From assembly GCA_004028505.1 (NCBI GenBank), contig MTKO01000079.1:1-45378 (forward strand): a stretch of 45,378 bases of DNA, written 5' to 3'. A program made the position numbers and the translations under genes. Below, piece after piece: positions 25,652-32,927 of the stretch. Origin of the DNA: Candidatus Electrothrix aarhusensis. GTDB taxonomy: Bacteria > Desulfobacterota > Desulfobulbia > Desulfobulbales > Desulfobulbaceae. Positions within the stretch are counted from its first letter, which is position 1; every line of letters begins with the position of its first letter. The notes below the pieces were generated by a model, which made no database searches, was not told the DNA's origin, and saw only the letters and a program-made list of their open reading frames with translations.

Positions 25652-25690
25652 TCGTCAGGTTTCGTTGCACTCAATCAAGACCTACGAACT
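25652..25690. repeat. Family B repeat, copy 4
   Basis: CGTCAGGTTTCGTTGCAC and CAATCAAGACCTACGAACT; a diverged copy lying between the 98-residue gene and the CcbP-like gene. Confidence 0.65.
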
Positions 25691-25750
25691 GTTTTTAATT
25701 ATGGCGAATTCGCCACAATTAGTTATGCATATAAAATATAAGAGTATGTT

Positions 25751-26407
25751 ATGAATTTCCAAATCAATGATTCCGTGGTGGTTAAAGCAGGTGTTAAAGA
25801 TCCAGACACTGGAATGGATATCGGCGGATGGCAAGGCAGGGTTGCGAAAATCGAGGAAGATAATCTTCTTTTTATCGACTGGGACAGCCTGACCTTAAAA
25901 AACATACCTGACTCTTATATAACCAACAGTGAACTGGAAGGACTCGGTTGGAGCCAATACTATATCTATGCCACTGATGTTGAAAAAACAGAACCTCGCG
26001 ACACAGAAAATGACGTTAATGAAATGATCGGCATTCTTGAAGATAAGCACGCTTGGGATTCTTTAGGGAAAGAAGGAGAAGGTATCAAAGAAGTATTACG
26101 CGAGATTGCCTCAGATGATGACGAAGCCGCCCTTGAAGCTTGGGATAAACACCTACGTCAGGCTTTAACTTTTCCTTTTCAGGCTGAGGTTAACGAGTTT
26201 CAGGAGAGAGGTCCTTTACGAACGGGCGACAGAATAACAGTAGAAAAAATAGACGCATACATTGATGACTTGCGGGGCATTTTTGTCAAAGTTAAAAAGA
26301 AGCAATCAAGTTATGTTTTTCCACTGGCCGACCTTGAGGCAATGGATCAAAAAGGAGCGAATTTTCAGCCCTTAAGAAGTTATGTCATTTGGTTTGCGAA
26401 TCATTGA
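25751..26407 (+). CDS. CcbP-like (calcium-binding protein family) protein with N-terminal SH3-like domain
   Basis: The C-terminal 90 residues match what I know of the CcbP family first described in heterocystous cyanobacteria: AWDKHLRQALTFPFQAEV, QERGPLRTGDRITV, SYVFPLADLEAMD and YVIWFANH. The N-terminal 75 residues (INDSVVVKAGVKDP, GWQGRVAKIEEDNLLFIDWDS in parts) look like an SH3/KOW-type barrel. A middle acidic segment (SDDDEAALEAWD) could bind calcium. CcbP buffers calcium during heterocyst formation; a role here is not implied. The composition is AT-rich like its neighbours. A REP-type palindrome follows directly. Confidence 0.6.
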   Translation: MNFQINDSVVVKAGVKDPDTGMDIGGWQGRVAKIEEDNLLFIDWDSLTLKNIPDSYITNSELEGLGWSQYYIYATDVEKTEPRDTENDVNEMIGILEDKHAWDSLGKEGEGIKEVLREIASDDDEAALEAWDKHLRQALTFPFQAEVNEFQERGPLRTGDRITVEKIDAYIDDLRGIFVKVKKKQSSYVFPLADLEAMDQKGANFQPLRSYVIWFANH

Positions 26408-26417
26408 AAAAAATATA

Positions 26418-26482
26418 CCCACCGTTAAAACGGTGGGCTAGGTTCGATCCGTCCCTCCGGGACGAGGTGTCCCGGAAGGACA
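26418..26482. repeat. REP-like cluster of three short palindromes
   Basis: CCCACCGTT/AACGGTGGG (26418-26437), CGTCCC/GGGACG (26450-26464) and TGTCC/GGACA (26468-26482) follow each other. This composite resembles palindromic elements often spread by REP-associated or IS200/IS605-type transposases. The first hairpin may also terminate the CcbP-like transcript. Confidence 0.6.
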
Positions 26483-26555
26483 TTCGCCAACATACCGGTG
26501 ATTTATCGCCGGGAAAGAAGCATATTGTATATCGAAACCAGGATATTAAGTTGTA

Positions 26556-27386
26556 ATGCCAGACATCATGAAAACAACACCCTCTCATAGAGAAATCAAC
26601 CCCGAGATTTCCCAAGAGATCTCCCGCCGTCTCGCAGCTGCCGAGCGCGAGCACAACGTGCGCATTCTCTATTGTTGCGAATCCGGCAGCAGGGCCTGGG
26701 GGTTCGCCTCCCCGGATTCGGACTATGATGTTCGCTTCATCTACGTTCACGAGGAAGACTGGTATCTCTCCTTTGATATAGAGCAGCGGCGAGACGTGAT
26801 CGAGTATCCGATCGTTGATGAAATTGACTGCAACGGCTGGGACCTGCGCAAAGCGCTCTACCTGTTCACACGAACAAACGGAGCCTTATTGGAGTGGCTC
26901 AACAGTCCTGTTCGCTACATTGAGCAAGGAGCTTTTGCGGCTAAACTCAGAAATCTCGCACCACGGGCAATCAACAACGTGGCCCTCTGCTACCACTACA
27001 GTCACATGGCGCGAAGAAACGCCCGCGAGTATCTCTACAAAGACAAGGTCAAGCTTAAGAAGTATTTCTACGTGCTCCGCCCGCTGCTTGCGATACGCTA
27101 TATCGAGGCGGGCAAGGGTCTTCCGCCAGTAGAGTTCGAGCGCCTTGTGGAGGCCGTTGCGCCGTCGGAAATTCGTCAAAATATACGCAGCCTGCTTGAG
27201 GTGAAACGGGTGACTCCGGAACTTGGTCTTGGAGATCCGATCCCGGAGATTAATGCATTCATCGCAGCTGAAACGGAACGACACGGTCATACCTTTCATG
27301 GGCAGGGGCGTCCTGACATCAACGAGCGTGCCGATGTGGCAGAAGAGCTGAATGTCCTCTTTCGTGAGAGTATCAAGGGTTCGTGA
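26556..27386 (+). CDS. RlaP/YcgL-type nucleotidyltransferase (pol-beta fold)
   Basis: Residues 40-65 carry the pol-beta nucleotidyltransferase signature GSRAWGFASPDSDYDVRFIY, with G-S followed by the D-x-D metal pair (SDYDV), and a third acidic residue is likely in VDEIDCNGWDLRKAL. The helical C-terminal half (YHYSHMARRNAREYL, KKYFYVLRPLLAIRYIE) is characteristic of the RNA-ligase-associated family (PF10127). That family is thought to modify nucleic acid ends or nucleotides. No RNA ligase gene is within the window, so it is an orphan member. GC content returns to the chromosomal level here, unlike the preceding small genes. Confidence 0.7.
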   Translation: MPDIMKTTPSHREINPEISQEISRRLAAAEREHNVRILYCCESGSRAWGFASPDSDYDVRFIYVHEEDWYLSFDIEQRRDVIEYPIVDEIDCNGWDLRKALYLFTRTNGALLEWLNSPVRYIEQGAFAAKLRNLAPRAINNVALCYHYSHMARRNAREYLYKDKVKLKKYFYVLRPLLAIRYIEAGKGLPPVEFERLVEAVAPSEIRQNIRSLLEVKRVTPELGLGDPIPEINAFIAAETERHGHTFHGQGRPDINERADVAEELNVLFRESIKGS

Positions 27387-27453
27387 AAGTACTCAAGGTG
27401 AACACAGGGCATCTCCCCCTGTGTTATAAACACTATTATTCTTGTAGAATGTT

Positions 27454-27572
27454 GTAGGGTGCGAGCCTGTGTGTTCGCCCTTTTATACCGGGCAGACACA
27501 TAGGTCTACCCCTACGAAACTTGCCCTCAAATGTTGCGGTTTACGTAGGGACATGGCACGTCGTGCCCCTAC
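27454..27572. repeat. Three consecutive family A palindromes before lgt
   Basis: Copies at 27454-27480 (GTAGGGTGCGAGCC...GTTCGCCC), 27490-27515 (inverse: GGGCAGACACAT...CCCCTAC) and 27545-27572 (GTAGGGACATGGCACG with CGTGCCCCTAC). The first two lie head to head. The last ends 28 bases before the lgt start codon, so it would be in the lgt leader. Confidence 0.7.
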
Positions 27573-27600
27573 CCTCGCAGTACATAAAAAAATAAAAATT

Positions 27601-28425
27601 ATGCTTACCTTTCCCCAAGTCGACCCAATCATCTTCTCTCTCGGCCCTTTCCATGTCCGCTGGTACGGCCTGATGTATATCATCGGTTTCGTCGCCTGTT
27701 ACCTGTTGGTCGGCTATCAGGCAAAAAAATTCCATTGGGATCGGCTAATCGAACATCTGGACAATCTGAATATCGCCATCGTGGCCGGAGTTGTTCTCGG
27801 CGGCAGGCTAGGCTATGTCCTTTTTTACAACCTCCCCTATTTCCTCAAGCATCCCCTGGAAATATTCGCCACCTGGCAGGGCGGGATGTCCTTTCACGGC
27901 GGCGCTCTAGGCGTACTGATTGCCTTGGCCATATACAGCAAGCGACATGATCTTGATCCCTGGAAAATTATTGACATGTACACGGTCACCGCGCCCATTG
28001 GTGTTGGGTTCGGCAGACTCGGCAATTTCATCAATGGTGAACTGTACGGCAGAGCCACTGACCTTCCTTGGGGTATGGTTTTCCCCTACGGCGGCCCTCA
28101 GCCTAGGCACCCTTCCCAGCTCTACGAGGCCTTTCTCGAAGGAGTTGTTTTATTCATCGTGCTCTGGCTGCTCAAAGGAAAACCTTGGCAGGTCGATCAG
28201 GACGGAAAACAGGCATCCCTCTGGCCACACGGCTCCATGACAGCTTTGGCTATGGTTCTTTACGGTTTTTTCCGTTTCCTTGTCGAATTTGTCCGTGAGC
28301 CTGATGCGCATCTTGGCACGGTTTTCCTCGGTATGACTATGGGGCAGGTGCTGAGCGCGGTTTTGGTGGGTATGGGGATTATCCTGTGGACGATACGTAG
28401 AAAAAAGGCGGCTAGTTCATCTTGA
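27601..28425 (+). CDS. lgt: Prolipoprotein diacylglyceryl transferase Lgt
   Basis: Inner-membrane enzyme that attaches diacylglycerol to the lipobox Cys of prolipoproteins (three predicted lipoproteins or lipoprotein-like proteins are encoded in this window). About seven membrane segments. Diagnostic sequences are HVRWYGLMYIIGF, GGRLGYVLFYN, SFHGGALGVL with the catalytic-region His, GRLGNFINGELYGR and PSQLYEAFLEG. The ATG at 27601 gives the usual N-terminus; the longer frame from 27469 runs through repeat DNA. It converges on the HU gene, and a GTCCCCAG/CTGGGGAC hairpin lies between them. Confidence 0.95.
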   Translation: MLTFPQVDPIIFSLGPFHVRWYGLMYIIGFVACYLLVGYQAKKFHWDRLIEHLDNLNIAIVAGVVLGGRLGYVLFYNLPYFLKHPLEIFATWQGGMSFHGGALGVLIALAIYSKRHDLDPWKIIDMYTVTAPIGVGFGRLGNFINGELYGRATDLPWGMVFPYGGPQPRHPSQLYEAFLEGVVLFIVLWLLKGKPWQVDQDGKQASLWPHGSMTALAMVLYGFFRFLVEFVREPDAHLGTVFLGMTMGQVLSAVLVGMGIILWTIRRKKAASSS

Positions 28426-28456
28426 GCAGATGACAGCCGCCTTGAGTGCGGAACAT

Positions 28457-28478
28457 TGTCCCCAGGAACCTGGGGACA
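28457..28478. terminator. Hairpin between convergent lgt and HU genes
   Basis: TGTCCCCAG pairs with CTGGGGACA around GAAC. There is no adjacent T run on either strand, so termination is plausible but not proven. Confidence 0.45.
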
Positions 28479-28496
28479 TTGGAGGCAAACGACGAA

Positions 28497-28769
28497 TTAA
28501 AAAAATTTTTGTTTGAGTGCTTGTCCGGGGCAAAATTTAACACTGCGTCGAGGAGGTATTTTGACCTGCTCGCCAGTCTTCGGATTACGTCCCACACGCG
28601 GAGCCCTATCAATAACAGAAAAACTGCCAAAGCCAACAAGGTTTATACGCTCACCAACCTCAATAGCATCTTTCATAGTCTCCAGTAAGCTGACTAAACC
28701 ACGTTCAGCGTCTGCTTTACTGATATTTGCGGACTGAGCAAGTGTCTTTACCAGATCAAGCTTATTCAT
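28497..28769 (-). CDS. hup: HU-family DNA-binding protein
   Basis: Ninety residues, the usual HU length. MNKLDLVKTLA, the helix pair, GFGSFSVIDRAPRVGRNPKTG and the beta-arm sequence GEQVKIPPRRSVKFCPG are typical of HU (arm Pro present, RNPxTG conserved). The ATG at 28769 follows GGAGGG; the longer frame from 28853 has no support. It is a nucleoid-associated, non-specific DNA-bending protein. Confidence 0.94.
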   Translation of the reverse strand: MNKLDLVKTLAQSANISKADAERGLVSLLETMKDAIEVGERINLVGFGSFSVIDRAPRVGRNPKTGEQVKIPPRRSVKFCPGQALKQKFF

Positions 28770-28967
28770 TCTTTGCCCTCCTACAGAGTGTTTTATTTCT
28801 CCATTGTCCCGCACCTTCTCTTCTCTATGCGTCAAAGGTAACGGAAAAAACAAGTTTCATTCTTTTATTTAAAGAGAAAAAAAGAAAAAAACAATTGGGA
28901 GATATACCTAATTTTATATAGGTACACATACCCATTTCCAGGACAACTTATTGATATATAATAAATA

Positions 28968-29621
28968 TCAATAACGAATAATAAGAGAATTTTTTACAAC
29001 ATAATTGACTAAATCGACACTATTTTTCATATGGAACTTTTTCAGGAGGCTTGAACGATGGTGGCCGACGGTTCTTGGGCTGAGGAAAAGCTTCTCTCCT
29101 ATCTGTTTACTGGTCAACCCTTTGACAACCAGATTCAATACCTCTTTCTCTCTCTTCGTCAAATGGACAAGAGGCGTTTCTTTGTGATCATGAAAAAGCG
29201 AAGCCATGTCACGGGTAACTTCTCCAGCTAACTGAGGGCTTATATAGATCTTTCCGTTCCGTATCTGCTTAATAGCTGGTAGCAATTCTGTATCAGAATC
29301 ATCTTTAAGCAGATATCCATGTGCCCCTGCCGACACCGCATGATAACAGTATTGGATATTGGAATGCATGGTCAGGACGAGAATCCGTATAGCAGGATAT
29401 GATCCGTGAATTTTTCCTACCGCCTCAATACCGCTGATCTGCGGCATGGATATATCAAGGATCACCATATCCGGCTGGATTTCTTTCAGGGTATCCAAAA
29501 GTTCTCGACCATCAGCCGCCTCAGCAATCACCTGCAAGCCCGGATCTTGGCCGATCATGGCCTTTATTCCCTGCCTGATCAGACTGTGATCATCTGCAAT
29601 CATGATATGATACAATTCCAT
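28968..29621 (-). CDS. NarL/FixJ-type response regulator, receiver plus LuxR HTH
   Basis: The receiver domain (residues 1-120) has the acidic pair in MIADDHS, the phosphoacceptor D56 in VILDIS, Thr in LVLTMHS and Lys in YLLKDD. The LuxR-type HTH is at about 148-210 (LTKREKEVLNLVVKGLTSK and IGEKLFLSPRTVGHHRSS). No sensor kinase is adjacent. It starts 14 bases after the Nth-ExoIII fusion gene with AGGTG before the ATG, so the two are probably one transcript. That pairing is unusual and may put the regulator under the repair-gene promoter. Confidence 0.9.
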   Translation of the reverse strand: MELYHIMIADDHSLIRQGIKAMIGQDPGLQVIAEAADGRELLDTLKEIQPDMVILDISMPQISGIEAVGKIHGSYPAIRILVLTMHSNIQYCYHAVSAGAHGYLLKDDSDTELLPAIKQIRNGKIYISPQLAGEVTRDMASLFHDHKETPLVHLTKREKEVLNLVVKGLTSKQIGEKLFLSPRTVGHHRSSLLKKFHMKNSVDLVNYVVKNSLIIRY

Positions 29622-29635
29622 GCCAAATCACCTGG

Positions 29636-31090
29636 TCAAATAAATTCAATGCTGATCGGACAATGATCCGACCCGAGCACATCATCATGAATAGCGGCGG
29701 AACCGACCCGGTCACAACTGGCAGGATCCACCACGAAATAATCTATACGCCAGCCGATATTCTTGGCCCGAGCATGAAAACGGTAGCTCCACCAAGTATA
29801 CTGCTCCGGTTCTTGATTGAATAAACGAAAGGTATCAATATAACCGGCCTTGATCACTTCATCCATCCAGGCCCTTTCCTCTGGACAAAACCCTGGATTT
29901 TTCCAATTAGCCTTGGGGTTGGCAAGATCAATCTCCTTATGGGCCACATTCAGATCACCGCAAAGCACCACGGATTTTTTTTGCGCCAGCTGATCCATAT
30001 AATGCAATATTTCCTTATTAAAATCTTGCTTGTATTGAAGACGTTTCAGCCCATGTTGAGAGTTGGGAAAATACGCAGTGATGAAATAAAAATCATCAAA
30101 CTCAAGGGTCAACACCCTCCCCTCCCGATCAAATTCTTCCTTCCCCAAGCCGTACATAACATCCTTTGGCGTCTTTCTGGTAAAGACAGCCGTTCCAGAA
30201 TACCCTTTTTTCTGCGCCGGATACCAATATGCTGTATATCCAGGAATATTTTTTACCTCATCAGGAAGCTGGTCCGGCATAGCTTTAATTTCCTGCAAGG
30301 CAAAGATATCCGCATCAAGCTCGTGCAGGATATCAAGAAAACCTTTTTTCAGAATAGCTCGCAGCCCGTTTACGTTCCAGGAGATGAATTTCTGTACCGA
30401 GGAAGAGTTCTTCCTTTTTTCCTCGACCGTTTTACGGGGGGTAACACCTATCTGTGGGCAATCTTCCGCAATCACACAGCGATCACAATGGGGAGCACGC
30501 GACTTGCAGGTGCCTTGGCCAAAGGCAACCAGCAGGGAGTTGATTTTTATCCAGTAATTCTCGGGCAACTTCGCACGCAGAGCCATTTCTGTTTGTAAAG
30601 GGGTTGTGGTCTCGACATAGCCCCAAAAATTCATAATCCTATGAACATGGGTATCCACGCAGATAGCCGGTTTATTAAAAGCCACAGCCACCACGAGGTT
30701 GGCTGTTTTGCGCCCCACACCGGGGAGCTTGACCAACTCTTCAACCGTATCCGGAACCTGTCCGCTGAACTCCCGCTTCAAAACCGCAGGCAGAGCGGCA
30801 AGATATTTGGCCTTATTACGAAAAAATCCAACCGGATAGATAGTTTTTTCCAGTTCTTCCAAAGAAAGGCACTCAAGCGCTTCAAGTGAATCCGCCTTGC
30901 TAAACAGCCGTCTTGCAGCAGCAGCAGTGACTTCATCTTTGGTCCGGGCTGACAAGATGGTTGCTAGTAACACCTTGAGCGGATCTTTTGTCTGAACAGC
31001 AATCAAATCCACAACCGGTACAGCGTAATCAACAACCTCCTGCTCCAGCTTATTGACAACAGACTCTATCGGGAAAAGTTCTCTTTTCAT
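29636..31090 (-). CDS. Fused endonuclease III (Nth)-exonuclease III (Xth) base-excision-repair protein
   Basis: One uninterrupted 484-residue frame holds two complete enzymes. Residues 1-212: DNA glycosylase/AP lyase of the HhH-GPD family, with LPGVGRKTANL (catalytic K128), CVDTHVHR (D146) and the [4Fe-4S] loop C195-x6-C202-x2-C205-x5-C211. A Lys/Glu/Ser linker covers about 213-233. Residues 234-484: AP endonuclease of the ExoIII family with SWNVNGLRA, LQEIK (E267), GYSGTAVFTRK, CGDLNVAHKEIDL, GWRIDYFVVD and GSDHCPI. Cleavage by the first domain and end-cleaning by the second would be sequential steps of base excision repair. The start is ATG 31090, because the frame from 31138 lies upstream of the promoter at 31130-31159. 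No stop or frame change occurs between the domains. Confidence 0.93.
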   Translation of the reverse strand: MKRELFPIESVVNKLEQEVVDYAVPVVDLIAVQTKDPLKVLLATILSARTKDEVTAAAARRLFSKADSLEALECLSLEELEKTIYPVGFFRNKAKYLAALPAVLKREFSGQVPDTVEELVKLPGVGRKTANLVVAVAFNKPAICVDTHVHRIMNFWGYVETTTPLQTEMALRAKLPENYWIKINSLLVAFGQGTCKSRAPHCDRCVIAEDCPQIGVTPRKTVEEKRKNSSSVQKFISWNVNGLRAILKKGFLDILHELDADIFALQEIKAMPDQLPDEVKNIPGYTAYWYPAQKKGYSGTAVFTRKTPKDVMYGLGKEEFDREGRVLTLEFDDFYFITAYFPNSQHGLKRLQYKQDFNKEILHYMDQLAQKKSVVLCGDLNVAHKEIDLANPKANWKNPGFCPEERAWMDEVIKAGYIDTFRLFNQEPEQYTWWSYRFHARAKNIGWRIDYFVVDPASCDRVGSAAIHDDVLGSDHCPISIEFI

Positions 31091-31129
31091 TTTTTGATGA
31101 TCCTTCTTTAATTTTTCTATAAAAATAAT

Positions 31130-31159
31130 ATTATACAACCATGTTCATTTATTTTGCAA
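31130..31159 (-). promoter_or_regulatory. Strong sigma70-type promoter for the Nth-ExoIII gene
   Basis: On the minus strand TTGCAA (31154-31159), an 18-base spacer and a consensus TATAAT (31130-31135). The start codon at 31090 would follow a leader of about 30 bases with AAGGAT as a possible ribosome-binding site. Confidence 0.6.
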
Positions 31160-31242
31160 GACACATCCACAACGATTGCAATGCGTTCCTCGGAGGAGAA
31201 AAAATACTTCGGGCAAGAAGCCCCTAGGAATCAGAATTCTTC

Positions 31243-31271
31243 TTGACGACCCAAGTCGGAACAAGTTAAAT
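31243..31271 (+). promoter_or_regulatory. Putative promoter of the Pal-like lipoprotein gene
   Basis: TTGACG (31243-31248), 17 bases, TTAAAT (31266-31271), within AT-rich DNA about 64 bases before the ATG at 31335. Confidence 0.35.
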
Positions 31272-31334
31272 ATACATACATAAATATATTTTCTTCTCTT
31301 TTACATTACAACTTATCTTGATGAGGACCCTTCC

Positions 31335-32069
31335 ATGAATACTTTCATGCCCCGCATGTTTTTTTTAGCCAGTATGACATTGTCTCTCGCTCTTTCCGGC
31401 TGCGGGCCAAAGGAAATCGAACCATATCAAACGGCAACAGAGGCGGCAAGTCGGTCAAAAATGGCAACGGCAACTACGTACCCCCTCAGTTATGGTTCTC
31501 TTCAGGACAAGCAAGGCTCTATAGACGAAGAAAATATACAAGGCTCTATAGATGAAGAAAATATGAGTGCAGAAAGCATAGCCTCCTTAGCAGAGGATCT
31601 TCCCATGCCTGAAGAGGACAAGAACACTCCGATCACAGAAACCCTTGACGCAGGCAGCAAAGCAGGAGAACAAAAACTCGGCTTCGGAGATCGCGACAAT
31701 AAATCAGCAGCCTATAAAAAAGAGCACGGCCGCTCTTCAGTTCAGCTGAAACCTATTTACTTCAGTTTTGATCAATCAAATATTCGCAACGATCAAGTTG
31801 CCTCTATTGAGCATAACGGCGAATACTTAAAAAGCAACGTGGCCAGCAAGCTCCTCATTGAAGGAAATTGCGACGAGCTGGGAACCAATGAGTACAACTT
31901 GGCCTTGGGTGAACGAAGGGCTATGAATGGCAAAAAATACCTGATAAAGCTCGGAATTGATAGCTCCAGAATCAGGACTGTTTCCTATGGCGAAGAACGC
32001 CCCCTTTTCACCGGTTCCGAGGACTCAGATTACGCCCATAATCGTCGGGACGATTTTATTCTTGAATAG
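31335..32069 (+). CDS. pal: Pal/OmpA-domain outer-membrane lipoprotein
   Basis: A lipoprotein signal with LALSGC (C23) is followed by about 110 low-complexity acidic residues, then an OmpA/Pal peptidoglycan-binding domain (about 136-244): IYFSFDQSNIRNDQ, LLIEGNCDELGTNEYNLALGERRA (in parts IEGNCDELGT and EYNLALGERRA), VSYGEERP and NRRDDFI. The Asp/Arg pair that binds diaminopimelate is in place. It links the outer membrane to the cell wall. The long acidic linker is more than Pal usually has, so it could be a Pal paralogue; no tol genes are nearby. A 27-base in-frame duplication (GSIDEEN repeated, 31513-31566) lies in the linker. Confidence 0.85.
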   Translation: MNTFMPRMFFLASMTLSLALSGCGPKEIEPYQTATEAASRSKMATATTYPLSYGSLQDKQGSIDEENIQGSIDEENMSAESIASLAEDLPMPEEDKNTPITETLDAGSKAGEQKLGFGDRDNKSAAYKKEHGRSSVQLKPIYFSFDQSNIRNDQVASIEHNGEYLKSNVASKLLIEGNCDELGTNEYNLALGERRAMNGKKYLIKLGIDSSRIRTVSYGEERPLFTGSEDSDYAHNRRDDFILE

Positions 32070-32092
32070 CCGGTTTTCTAAGACGTTTTCAT

Positions 32093-32128
32093 AAAGACCG
32101 GTCGGCCCCAGCTGATCGGTCTTTTTTC
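32093..32128 (+). terminator. Intrinsic terminator of the Pal-like gene
   Basis: AAAGACCG pairs with CGGTCTTT, followed by a run of Ts, starting 23 bases after the stop codon. Confidence 0.75.
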
Positions 32129-32344
32129 TTTGCAGTTCCCTTTCTCAGGACAATTCCTGTCCTTTTCCCTCGACATTCCTTGTCGATTTCACTACATTTC
32201 AGTCTGAAAATATCCAACAGAGTGCTGCATCCAGTGCGCTGCTGCCTACACAGTAAACAATTTGTTATATCAACATCCATCCTGATACTCGACCCTCTTA
32301 AAGGGGGAGGTGTCGCTCATTTTACGCCCATAAAAAACATTGCC

Positions 32345-32851
32345 GTGAAACTGAATCTTCGGCGGGCAAGCCGATATTATTATCTCCGTTTTATCCGTCT
32401 TCAAGACTCACCCTCTTCCCTTGCCATAGGCTCTGCTCTTGGGGCCTCCATTGCCGTCACCCCCACCCTTCCCTTACATACTATATGCATCATCGGCATT
32501 ACTCTCCTGCTCCGGGTCAACACCCTTGCCGCCCTCATGGCCGGAACTATTGTCAGTAATCCCCTCACCTTTGCCGGTCAATACTATCTGTCCTGGAAGA
32601 TAGGCAGCATCCTTCTGCCAGGGAGGTTGGACTGGGAGCAACTGCACGGGGCCTTGATCTTGATCCGACAGTCTTCATTCCTTGAGGGAATAAAAATAAT
32701 GGGGCAGTTGGGTTTTGATGCTATACTGGTCCTCCAGACCGGCGGACTCGTCGTCGCTATTCCCCTGGGTATTATCACCTATCTGGTCACAATCCGCTTC
32801 TTCGTCCACCTACAAGAAAAAAAACAGCACAAACACCTGCTGAACAAATAA
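32345..32851 (+). CDS. DUF2062 membrane protein
   Basis: About 168 residues with the family core: YYLRFIRLQDSPSSLAIGSALG, then VTPTLPLHTICIIGITLLLR, NTLAALMAGTIVSNPLTF and a C-terminal membrane hairpin. DUF2062 proteins have two to four membrane segments and no firmly known role. The start is uncertain: GTG at 32345 gives a family-like length, but it has no Shine-Dalgarno. The frame stays open to 32180 from a TTG, without convincing coding character. Confidence 0.75.
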   Translation: MKLNLRRASRYYYLRFIRLQDSPSSLAIGSALGASIAVTPTLPLHTICIIGITLLLRVNTLAALMAGTIVSNPLTFAGQYYLSWKIGSILLPGRLDWEQLHGALILIRQSSFLEGIKIMGQLGFDAILVLQTGGLVVAIPLGIITYLVTIRFFVHLQEKKQHKHLLNK

Positions 32852-32927
32852 TTTCCACTGTTCACTGTTATTACAAAGCCCCGGCTTTACTCCCTCGCCC
32901 CAAGGGGTGAAGGAGTAAATTATCTTA

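Noticed and set aside
25177-25690. Repeated units as a CRISPR array
   Set aside because: Copies differ in orientation and spacing, are separated by genes, and no cas genes are present.
26440-26450. GGTTCGATCC resembling a tRNA T-loop
   Set aside because: No acceptor stem, D-arm or anticodon arm surrounds it; it belongs to the REP-like palindromes.
31090-31138. Longer N-terminus for the Nth-ExoIII protein starting at 31138
   Set aside because: That codon is TTG, lies inside the predicted promoter and adds a sequence not seen in endonuclease III.
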